Both the position numbers and the translations under genes were made by a program. Below are positions 1 through 9,600 of a DNA stretch of 34,133 nt, in pieces. The notes under the pieces are model-generated. The model had not been told where the DNA came from, did not search any database, and worked only from the letters and a program-made list of their open reading frames with translations. How positions within the stretch are numbered: position 1 is the stretch's first letter; each line of letters begins with the position of its first letter. This DNA comes from Chara braunii (taxonomy: Eukaryota; Streptophyta; Charophyceae; Charales; Characeae), in the NCBI GenBank assembly GCA_003427395.1, contig BFEA01000016.1, positions 4,921,826-4,955,958 of the forward strand, given 5' to 3'.

Positions 1-159
1 GTCCCAGACAGTGCTCCACTCGATGCAAGAGGGCATGCGCGCGCACACACGCCCACGCATACGTGATATCATATGTTATACATACATCCTTAGACCCACC
101 CATTTGCAAACATCACCGCCGTGATTTCCGGGTTTGTCTTTGCGCGTGTTTCACGCACT

Positions 160-188
160 CACACATACACACACACACACACAACACA
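160..188. repeat. (CA)n microsatellite
   Basis: A run of CA dinucleotides with small interruptions. The rest of 1-396 is mixed-composition DNA in which I see no gene. Confidence 0.8.
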
Positions 189-396
189 CTATTGGTGCGG
201 TAAGTTTTGGTGCTCACATTGAATCAATGTCAGTGTTGTATGACCATCTTTGTCAGAGCCTGTGTGCACATACATGTACGCGCATTGTATCTGTCGATGT
301 GTATGTAGTCATTCCGTCTTGACAAGTTCGTCTTCATGTGCGCATCGGAACAGTCCTGTTCTATTATTCGTTACGCTTTGAATTCGCTGATAGAGT

Positions 397-500
397 GATT
401 GGTTCATTGATTGGTTCGTTGATTGGTTCGTTGATTGGTTTAGAGATCGGTTTAGTGATTGGCTCATTGATTAGTTCATTGATTGGTTTGTTGATCGAGC
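397..500. repeat. Degenerate 12-bp tandem repeat (GATTGGTTCGTT)
   Basis: About eight imperfect copies of GATTGGTTCGTT / GATTGGTTCATT in a row. The frames that cross it on the minus strand give an artificial repeating Asn-Glu-Pro-Ile peptide, so I do not call a gene here. Confidence 0.75.
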
Positions 501-1080
501 AGTAAATGACCTTAAACAGCCATAGATCCGGCTGTGCTAACTCCTTTTGAGTCCCCAGGGAACAGAGGAAAGGGAAAAGAACCCCTCTCTGGATAGGAGT
601 CTGATGTGCTAATCGACATTCACAGGGAAAGGAAAGTACAACAGAGTAGGAGAGAAAGGACGCCGGAGATGGCTGGGTACCTGGTCTCGAACCGCGTGCT
701 GGTTCATTGTCCGACGTGCCACATGGCACCACGTAGGCACTGCGAAAGGAGGGCAAGGGAAGGGGGTGATCGTGCCACGTGGCATGCAGGGACGAAGTTC
801 GGTGTAAGGGAGCGGATAAGGAGGCGAGAGGGAGCCCCGCGGAAAGTACTGGGTTCGTCTTGCCACGTGGATTGCATCGCGGGATCAAGCAGGAGGAGCA
901 GGAGCGACAGCAGTAGCTGCACAAGAAGAAGAAGGCGAGGAGGAGGAGGAGGGAGGAAGGAGTGGAGATGAGGGCAGGTGTGGGTGGGTGACCTGTGAGG
1001 CAAGCTGGGATCGGGGGAGGAGACGGGTCGCATCGAACCACAAGTCGGGCATGTTTAGAATCGGAGTTGGGATGTGGCGA

Positions 1081-1202
1081 CAAGAAGAAGAAGGAGAGGA
1101 TGAGGAAGAAGAAGGAGAGCAAGGAGAGAAAGACGAGGGAGAAGAAGAAGAAGCAGAGGACGAAGAAGAAGAAGAAGAAGAAGAAGAAGACGAAGAAGAA
1201 TA
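1081..1202. repeat. GAA/GGA-rich purine tract
   Basis: Almost pure purine on the plus strand, ending in a (GAA)n array with occasional CGA. Apparent Glu-rich, Lys-rich and Ser-rich frames on both strands come only from this composition. Confidence 0.85.
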
Positions 1203-1735
1203 GTGGAAACAGTGGCCAACTGCCTTTCGTACACGCATCGAAAGCCCATTTCAATACAAAGCCGCGCATACTCGTCTCAGCTCACGCGCACAATCCCCGA
1301 CGCGTTTCGATCGGTTGCGCTCCGATCATCCGCAGGGGGCTTTCCACATAACCCTCGCCTTGCGGCCCGCCGACAAACCTCCCTACCTTCTGAGAACTGA
1401 GGGCCGATCAGGCCTTGCCTTCCTATATGCTGTACGCCAAGTAGAACGCTTCGCCAGCACGGTACTCACTCACCTAACGGGCACTTCCACCAAAAAGAAC
1501 AAGGAGAGGAGGAGGAAGAAGACGAAGAAGGGAAAGAAGAGAAGAAAAAGATATAGGAAGTGCGAGAGCGAGGAGAGTGAGTCTTGTCTTGCGACCTGGC
1601 AGATCCGTTAGGATCGGACGGCGTCGAAGAAGGGTTTCCACGTGGCACGTTTGTCGGAATCAGAGTTCATAAAATGCTCGGTGAGCGCACTTGGCTGGCA
1701 AGCCGGGATGGGAGTGGTGTGGGTGCCTACAGGAT

Positions 1736-1909
1736 TTTGAAGAAGAAGAAGAAGAAGAAGAAGAAGAAGACGAAGAAGACGAAGAAGAAGAAGAAGAAGA
1801 AGAAGAAGAAGACGAAGAAGACGACGGCGACGAAGAAGAAGAAGAAGAGACGACGACGACGACGACGACGACGAAGAAGAAGAAGAAGAAGAAGAAGAAG
1901 AAGAAGGGA
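1736..1909. repeat. (GAA)n / (GAC)n compound microsatellite
   Basis: GAA arrays broken by GAC and a (GAC)n core near 1849-1873, followed by a further GAA run. All six frames give homopolymer-like peptides. Confidence 0.9.
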
Positions 1910-2297
1910 GGGTCCTCGCTCACGCAAGCCGGAAGCCTTAGTTAGGGCAGCAGTGGGGATAGCCTAGAGGTTCGTCGCAGCTCTTGGCCGCATGTCGGAA
2001 TCGCAGTTAAGGCACGCACGTGGCACAGATGGTGCGCACATTGAGGTACGCGGAGTGGAGTCGGGGAAGAGGCTAGGAGAAGGCTGAGTAGAAGGAGGAG
2101 GAAGAGACGAATGGGGAAAAAGAACCAGGAGCTAGTGCCAGGTAGGCGGAAGTGGGTGTGGAGGGGGTTGCCTCCCACCACGTAGCACGCGTTCATGATG
2201 GCAGATGGCGGACACGTCGGGATCGGAACGGAATGGGATCGAAAAGATGCTGAAGAGGATGATGAAGGTCAACCAAGACGGAGAAGAAGAAAGAAAG

Positions 2298-2356
2298 CAA
2301 GAAGGGCGAGGAGAGGAGGAGGAGGAGGAGGAGGAGGAGGAGGAGGAGGAGGAGGG
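2298..2356. repeat. (GGA)n microsatellite
   Basis: Tandem GGA trinucleotides with a few interruptions, in a purine-rich stretch that runs to about 2650. No gene seen in 1910-2720. Confidence 0.85.
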
Positions 2357-2726
2357 AGAAGGGAAAAGGGGGTATGAGATAGAAGGGTCCCGTTGTGCGG
2401 CGTGACAGGCCCCCCCCCTCAGGAGGGTGGGGAAGGGGAGAGGGGGCCACGGGGGGACGGAAACGAGCAGAGGTAAGAGGTGAAAGGGTTTCGCAGTGCG
2501 ACGTGGCAGACCCGGAGGACGTGAGGGAGCAGTCAAGAAGAGGAGGAAAAGAGCGGGAACGGCAGAGGAATACCAAGAGAAGGGGGGCAAGGACGAGGAG
2601 GAGAGGAAGAAAGATGAGAGGAGGAAGGAGGAAAAGAAATGGGAGGTAAGGCGGCCAAGGATTTCATAGTATGACGGTCGAGGCTAGAAGAGGTTTCATT
2701 AAGCCACGTGGCTTGCATAGTGCGTT

Positions 2727-2810
2727 ACGTGTCAGGATGGATAGAGTACGTGTCAGGATGGATAGAGTACATGTCAGGATGGATAGAGTACGTGTCAAGA
2801 TGGATAGAGT
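2727..2810. repeat. 21-bp tandem repeat, four copies
   Basis: Four head-to-tail copies of a 21-bp unit (ACGTGTCAGGATGGATAGAG followed by T) start at 2727, 2748, 2769 and 2790. Copy 3 has one change near its start and copy 4 one inside. Confidence 0.9.
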
Positions 2811-2821
2811 GCAAAATTCAT

Positions 2822-3865
2822 TCGAGAAGGAAGGAGAAAAAGGAGAAGAAGAAGAAGGAGAAGAAGGAGAAGAAGAAGGAGAAGAAGAAGGAGAAGAAGG
2901 AGAAGGAGAAGAAGAAGAGAAGAAGATTGGCCGAGTAGTGGGATTTTCTAGTGGAAGAGGATTAAGATAGGCGTAGTAGGATGAGTACTAGTGGAAGAAG
3001 AAGAAGAAGAAGGAGGAGAAATTGAAGGAGAAGGAGAAAAAGGAGGAGGAGAAGAGAAGAAGAAGAAGATAGGCGGAGTAGTGGGATTTTCTAGTGGAAG
3101 GGGAATTAGATAGGCATAGTAGGATGAGTACTAGTGGAAGAAGAAGAAGGATAAGAATTGCATTTTTCGTCCATGATTCGATCTCAAGAATCCGAGAGGC
3201 GACCTCCCTCATGGGAGTTGCACGCTCAACCAAACGGCTTAAGCGGACTGGGGTGAAAGTTAAGGCCCGATATTGGTATTTAACGCCACCCCAGCACGGT
3301 TTTCCGCGTCCCGGTGTACCCAGTCACACTCACACCTGACCCGCCCGACCACACAGGCCTGTCGACGAAGCCACCAGTCTAATGTGTCTCCTCGTTGCCG
3401 GTTACTGCGCTAAGCAAGAATTGCAAGAAGAAGAAGAAGAAGAAGAAGAAGAAGAAGAAGAATATAGGCGTAGTAGTAAAATTTTCTAGTGGAAGAGGAA
3501 GAAGATAGGCGCACTAGTAGGATTAGTACTACTACTGGTAGTAACGGCAGTAGTAGAAGCAGGAGAAGAAGAAGAAGAAGAATATAGGCGTAGTAGTAAA
3601 ATTTTCTAGTGGAAGAGGAAGAAGATAGGCGCACTAGTAGGATTAGTACTAGTGGTAGTAGTAGTAGTAGTAGTAGTAGTAGCTACTACTACTACTACTA
3701 CTACTAGTAGCGGCAGTAGTAAAAGCAGCAGGAGAAGAAGAAGAAGAACAAGAAGATAGGCGTAATAGTAGGATTTTCTTGTGGAAGAGGAAGAAAATAG
3801 GCGTGGTAGTAGTAGTAGTAGTAGTAGTAGTAGTTGTGGTAATAGTGGTAGTAGTAGTGAGCAAA
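2822..3865. repeat. Purine-rich minisatellite block with 120-bp units and (GTA)n
   Basis: A unit containing ATAGGCGTAGTAG, then ATTTTCTAGTGGAAGAGG, then GGATTAGTACT recurs. Two nearly identical 120-bp copies lie at 3461-3580 and 3581-3700. Diverged copies sit near 2920-3000, 3060-3140 and 3745-3810. GAA arrays and GTA/CTA arrays (3650-3715, 3803-3865) fill the spaces. No coding sequence is credible here. Confidence 0.8.
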
Positions 3866-4020
3866 AGGCTGTCGCGTCCTTTGAAAGCGACGTGAGGATG
3901 GAAGTAGGAGAGTAGAAGGGGGCGACGGATCGGATTGTTTTCTTCCCTTCCCGCCTTCCGCGCAACTCCTTAACCTCGGGGAAAATATATTCTGTCTTTT
4001 TCGTTTCCTCGTTAGTAAAA

Positions 4021-4722
4021 GTGGTAGCTAATCAACGGTAATTGATCAATCAATGAATAATTAATGAAGAAAATTGATGATCATCATCATATAATGAAGT
4101 TAATCAATGAATGTGCAGAAAGCAACCCCCCCCCCCCCCCCCCCCCCCCCGGGGAATCGATCCGTCCGTTGATTTGAGTGATGGATGATGGAGCGAGTGA
4201 TCCAGGGCGGGAACAGCAGCTCAACGTGACACGCAGGCAGGGTAAACAACGAATAATCCGTCGATCAGGCAGGTAATCATCGGAATTATTCCAATCCAAT
4301 CCAGTCAATCGTATGGCCAATTAGTCTGTTAGCTAATCAACCAATCTCAACTAATCAAGGCATTTATCTTCTGCGTGCCTGCATATCATATCGCACTCCT
4401 CCGCACTCCCCCCGTCCTTTCCCCCCCTTCCCCCCCCCCCCCCGCCCCACCGATCCCTCGACATTTGCTGTTTCCGCGCTGCGGAAAGTACTTGGCGAAA
4501 TCCCGTCCAGATTCGTCCCCCATTCGCTCATCGGTCATCGTGGATTAATTAATCAGTCAATTTATCCGCATGTTTTCTGATTTTTATCATCTCATAAATC
4601 TCATAAATCCTTGTGAAATTACGGTGGATCTCCCCAGTCGCGCTCATCATGGCCGAAAATTATCGTCAGTCAGTCGGTCGATCAATCAATCAATCAATCA
4701 ATCAAATAATCAATCAATCAAA
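4021..4722. repeat. ATCA-rich low-complexity stretch with a 25-base C run
   Basis: AT-rich DNA with recurrent TCAATCAA, a (TCAA)n array at about 4680-4722 and an uninterrupted run of 25 C at 4126-4150. The short block ATAAAATTACGGTGGAT near 4888 has relatives near 4615 and 4738, so part of it is an old duplication. I see no gene between 3866 and 5023. Confidence 0.7.
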
Positions 4723-5023
4723 TTAACAGCTTATATCCGCATAAAATTTATTGTTGAAGTGCACAACTATGGTTCGTCTCGCCGGGCGTCCATCATGGAC
4801 GAATTAATCGGTCCGTCACTCCAGCAGTCGATCACTCCATCAATCCACGTGGCAATGAGTCAATCAGTCTGTGACATTATATCCGCGCATAAAATTACGG
4901 TGGATATACTGCGAATAAAAGCAGGTGTGATCCAAAAAAAAAAAAAAAAAAAAAAAAGCAGGTGTGATCTTCAACGTTTTTAGTCAGTTCTTGCGTTTTT
5001 GGCGGTGATATGAGCATCCCCCC

Positions 5024-5137
5024 CTACAACCGGCTTCCCCGGAACACAACGCACCCTGGTAACGAGTGTACACAAGCCAGATTTCCGGTCAGGTACTGCC
5101 AAAATGAGGGTGCGTTGTGTTCGGCGGAAGACGGTAG
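5024..5137. mobile_element. Foldback element, family B, copy 1
   Basis: The left end reads CTACAACCGGCTTCCCCGG, then AACACAACGCACCCT. The right end, in reverse complement, reads CTACCGTCTTCCGCCG, then AACACAACGCACCCT. The 114-bp unit therefore folds into a long imperfect hairpin. Related copies lie at 12134-12337. No coding capacity, so it looks like a MITE-type element. Confidence 0.7.
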
Positions 5138-5516
5138 GGTACCCCAGGCTAGTCCATCTATTGATGGGGCGCTGCACCAGCCGGAAAACGGGTCCAGCGT
5201 CCCATTGAATGCATCAATTGGGGTGATAGTTTATGAATGAACGAGGATATGATGATGAACCACCTGTGCCTCTTCTGAAGTCCAGTTTGTCGTTTTTTTT
5301 TGTTTTTTTTTTTCCCTTTTCTAAGTCGAGTTTGTTGTTTTTTATTTTTTTTATTTGAAGGTGGAGGAATCAGCCCTAGCGTCGCGGCAAGGAAGAGGTA
5401 CAGGGGAGGCATGGATGGGGCGCGCAGATCCTAGAGACCGCTGAAGTGCACAGGATAATCCGAGGATTGTTTTTTTTGTGGTAATAATATTGAGGAGGAG
5501 GAGGAGGAGGAGGAGG

Positions 5517-5880
5517 ACGGGGCTCCAACAGAGTGAGAAATTGTAGGGAAAGTGGGAGAGAGGAGCGGAGGGGAGCGGAGGGGAGGGGAGGGGAGGGGAG
5601 GGTAGAGAGGGGGGGAAGGTTTGTGAGGGAAGAGCGCGGAGGGGCGGGAAAGTTTTTGGATACGGGGCTCCGATAGAGTGAGAAATTCCAATTCTATCCC
5701 TCCGCGCTCTTCCCTCCCAAACCACCCCTCCGCCCGCGCTCTTCCCTCCCAAACCATCCCTCCCCCCGCGCTCTTCCCTCCTCGCAAACCACCCCTCCCT
5801 CCGCGCTCTTCCCTCCCAAACCACCCCTACCCCCGCGCTCTTCCCTCCCAAACCACCCCTACCCCCGCGCTCTTGCTAAA
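5517..5880. repeat. Direct repeat plus C-rich 30-bp tandem array just upstream of the start codon
   Basis: The block ACGGGGCTCC...AGAGTGAGAAATT occurs at 5517-5542 and again at 5662-5687. Between them lies a G-rich GGGGA array containing GGAAGAGCGCGGAGGGG. After 5690 the opposite strand of that motif appears as about six tandem units of CGCGCTCTTCCCTCCCAAAC. The two halves can pair. If transcription starts upstream, this would be a structured 5' leader of the gene beginning at 5891. I do not see a clear TATA box or transcription start. Confidence 0.65.
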
Positions 5881-5890
5881 GGGGTAAAAG

Positions 5891-6619
5891 ATGAATTGCT
5901 GTGGAGAGTGGAAAGAGGGGAAAGGGAAGGACCAGGGCGATCGGAGAGGACACGTGGCTGATTGGGGGGGAGGTTTTGGGATGGTGTCGGAGGATAATAC
6001 TAGTAATGTGGGGATAAGAAGAGTGGGTGAGGTGGGAGGGATGGATGATCCACGTGTCATAGCGAAGAAGCTGCAGGCGGGTCCCGATCTTGCGCCAGGT
6101 GTGGCGGTGGTAGCAGGTCCGGATCGCGACGGCGCGCGGGGGGCCGCTGGATGTCAGGGGCTTCTGGCAACGGACACGTCATCAGCGCTACCTCAGATCT
6201 GTAACGACGGTCTCCGCGTTGATGACAATCATGATGGCGGCTATCCTGATGAGAATGAGGATGACAGTGGGGGGGGAGCCTTCCTGAAGGCGGCGGCGGC
6301 GCAATGCGCAAGCGGGGGAGACGCTGACATGGCAAGAAGTGACGAGTCTGAAGGGACGGCGGGAATGGAAAAAGGGGAAGAGATGGACAAGGAGAATAGG
6401 GAAGTGGAGAAGATCAGCATCCCCCCCTCGGAGGAGATGGCCAGACCCCCGATGTCATCGACGGTCTCGATATCCCCCCTTGCGGAAACCCCCGCGGGCG
6501 CGAACGTAGCGGACGGCGGCTTTCGGGGATTCGATCTCGCGCGACCCGTACGGCAGTCATTCTCTCAGGCGAGCGGAGTGGACGCGGATCTTCTCTTAGC
6601 GCGTGTGCTGCAGGAGCAG
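5891..6619 (+). CDS. Exon 1, BIG BROTHER-like gene (codons 1-243)
   Basis: A 729-nt open exon starting at ATG, with TAA in frame two codons upstream, and ending in CAG|GTGAGC, phase 0. The peptide is low-complexity and acidic (Gly, Asp and Glu rich in residues 100-180) until the end, where DADLLLARVLQEQ begins an amphipathic UIM-like helix that exon 2 completes with ERAYLLL. That continuity across a 15.4 kb intron is the best evidence for this exon. It contains two CACGTG motifs (5951, 6051). The exact start codon is less certain than the 3' end; an upstream non-coding exon is possible. Confidence 0.75.
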
Positions 6620-9600
6620 GTGAGCGCCCAATCGGGGGTTCGTTTTTTATGTGACAATACAGTATGTGTGTATATATATATGTATGTATGTAATATACAG
6701 CCTCCTGATGAGTCGGTCGGTGAAACTCCGACGAGACAGTTTGTCACAGCGCGTTGTTTGGTGTCCTCTTCTCCCTTTCTCCCTCTCTGCTTACGGTTTT
6801 CCGGGCAGCTCTGGTTGACTACATATATATGCGCTCTGATATTTTTGTGACAATATATATACCACGATACCACGACTTCGCTAGCACCCTGCTACGGTTT
6901 TCTCCGGTCAGCGGCAGTAGTCGGGGCCGTCACTACGCGGCCATGCTGTGCCTCTACTGCCAGCTGCGTGTCTGGAGTGTATATTTTGGCTGTGACAGAC
7001 CTTCCTTCGTTTCGTGGGTGTTTTGCTGGCTTGTGATGGGGTGTGAACCGACCGACAGTCTGTAGAGTTTTCCTTCTGGTGGGGGTGAGTGATAGTCTGC
7101 TTTGATTTTCGTCACAGGTACCTGACCTTGAGGGCAGTGGTTGGTGGTCCCCACCACCTCAGAGGTGTATCAGTTGTCGGGCAGTCGTTGATGCTTAACC
7201 ACAGCCGGGGTTAAGGTGGATTATCACTTACAGTGTAATCAGTTATTAGGGGATTCTGCAGACTGTCGAGGGTTCAGCCTCCTGACGAGTCAGTTGGTGA
7301 AACTCCGACGAAACAGTCTGCCATAGCCCCTCGTTTTGTTGTCCTCTTCTCCTTCTCCCTCCCTCTCTGCCTACGGTTTACCGGGCAGATCTGTTTGACG
7401 ATATGTGACAAATTGTTTCTGTCGGAGATGGAGAATATATGACGATATATATATACATGTATTTATATATTTTATATAATACATAATTGTATGTGACGAT
7501 AGATAAACAAAATTATTTTTATGTAACATTAGCTATAACATGGATGGATCGGCATGGCGAGTCGGCGAGTCCTCTGCAGAGCGATTATAAATGCATTTTT
7601 TTTTGGCGTATATTTGTTATATATTTGGGCGTCGCATATTTTCCTTTCATTTTGGAATTGTTCTTTACGCAAGTGTCGTCTCCTTGCGTTTCTCTTTTTT
7701 TTTTTTTTGTCTTAAAAACAGATTAGTACCGCGGTTGATTGTTGCAGACGTGGCCTCTAATCGAGTGGCAAGAACTGAATATTTTTCTTGATTGTTGCAG
7801 ACGTGGCCTCTAATGGAGTCGCAAGAACTGAATATTTTTCTTTTGTCTTTCAAACATACCAGTACTTTTTCGACATGTCGCACGTGTAGACCGACGCCAT
7901 TCCTTGTGCGCTAATGGAGCCGTGCCCCAGCAAACTGTATGCCGTGCGCTTGCCCTTTTTTTTTTTTTTTTTTTTTTTTAATAAATCAGTTCTTGCCACC
8001 CCTCGATTAGAGGCCACGTTTGCAGCAATCAACCTTTGTAATCTGATCTTTTTTCTTTTCTTTTTCTTTTTCTTTGTTACCATCAGTAAGTATCCTTTTA
8101 CAAAAAAAAAAAGAAAAACAAAACATAGAGGAGAGGAGCGAGGAGAGGAGAGGGGAGAGGAGAGGAGAGGAGTGGCCCGGAATGCCGTTAGTGGCCGTCG
8201 ATCACCGTTTAATGCCCCGTTTCTTTTCTTCCGTTTTCAAAGCAAGAATCGTTTGTGTCAAGGTTCTGTCCCATAGATTATATATAGGTACGTATTGAGG
8301 AAGTGCCGTTAGCTGCCGTTGATCTATGGGACAGAAGTGCCGTTAACGGCCGTTGATCTATGGGACAGAAGTGCCGTTAGCGGCCGTTGATCACCGTTTA
8401 ATGACCCTTTTGCTCTTCGTGCACGATACGAGTGAGGAGGCGGTGGTAATGTCGGTGCGCTTTCGGAGGCTTCAGAGGATCCACGTGTCCGCTTTTCGCT
8501 TGCCGACCAATGCTCTCTGTTGGCGTTTATATGTATTCGCGATCCCTATTGGTGGGCGAGACAGCGGCTGATTGAGCGGCCACTGCAGCGTGTTTTTTTT
8601 TTTTTTTTGAAGCTATACTCTTCTCTCAATTTCACCTCACACTACCTACCTACCACTACTACTAATTGGAGGCAGGTTGCCTAGGAGCGCTGTCTCATTG
8701 GCCGCCCACACGGACTACAGCCTTTAGGGCGAGATCCCACTGGCAAAGAGGATTGTAGCAAGTGTCTGAATGTGGACGTGTTTGTCTACAGGTGCAAAAA
8801 TTTGTGATCGATCTACTTTCTGCATCTCTGTGTGGAACACGTCCAGATTCAGACTCTTAGCTACTGATCCGACAGTACTTCAAACGTAAGAGAACCTAAA
8901 AGAAACAGAAAAGTCGGAGCCGGACCGTGAGGCTCGTGAAACAAAAACGGGACCCCACAGTACCGCTGAAGAAGGAGGTATGACGACAGCACCGCCGCTT
9001 TTGTGTGCCCGCCCGTGGTTCCTGCGAATTCCAAGAAGTCGAAGAGGTCCACTGGGGGGCATCAAAGGGCCTCGTTCCACACCACTCCACTTCAATTTCA
9101 AGTGTGGCACTTGAGCTGCGTCACAGGGTAATCGTCATTAAAAAACACTTGAGCCTGGCACGGTTCGACGGTACACTCCACTCCACACTCGAAACAGGAG
9201 CGGGAAAGTGGCAGAGGCTGTTGGCGCGAGGGAAGGGGGGATGTAAAACAAAAAAAAGAAAAAACCGGGGGAACGTGCAGCGCCTACAACCGCCTCCTGG
9301 CTCTTGAAGTGCGGCTCAAGTGTGCCCGGAGAGGTGACTTGAAAAAATCACCTATTCGCCTGGGCGGCACTTGAGCCGCACTTTACGTTTTTGGTGGGCG
9401 CCGAGAGAGTGGGGAAGCCTAATCGCGATTAGGGAAGGTGAAACTCAAGTGCAGTGCAGTGTGGAACGAGGAATTTCTCAAGTATTTCTAAAGTGGAGTG
9501 GTGTGGAACGAGGCCCAAAGACATGGGCCCGGTGTGGCTTTTTGAAGGTTGTGCGGCCGGTACCGGGTGTGTGAACGGTAGGAAGTGCTGTTGGACCTGG

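Larger units (their letters stand above)
717..2710. promoter_or_regulatory. Dispersed G-box (CACGTG) motifs in extended CCACGTGG context
   Basis: CACGTG occurs at 776, 864, 1639, 2017 and 2705, mostly in the palindromic context GCCACGTGGC, with degenerate relatives at 717-730 (CCACATGG) and near 2499 (CGACGTGG). CACGTG is the plant G-box bound by bZIP and bHLH factors. The flanks also resemble each other (a GGTTTC or GGTTCG stretch just before the motif), so the sites may be remnants of one dispersed repeat and not a working promoter. The window's only host gene starts 3 kb downstream. Regulatory function is inference only. Confidence 0.3.

Noticed and set aside
674-700. tRNA T-arm-like TCTCGAACC
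   Set aside because: There is no matching D-arm or acceptor stem nearby.
364-1269. Long minus-strand frame of about 300 codons
   Set aside because: It runs through GAA arrays and a 12-bp tandem repeat, giving homopolymer and repeat peptides with no domain. It is a composition artefact.
1584-1967. Lys/Arg-rich, Ser-rich and Glu-rich frames
   Set aside because: All come from the GAA/GAC microsatellite and are open in every frame.
2727-2810. Possible CRISPR-like repeats
   Set aside because: 21-bp units are contiguous, with no unique spacers, in a eukaryotic repeat region.
6705-6736. A second active hammerhead in repeat copy 1
   Set aside because: It lacks the cleavage site and the 5' strand of stem III, and the core has GAGA in place of GAAA.
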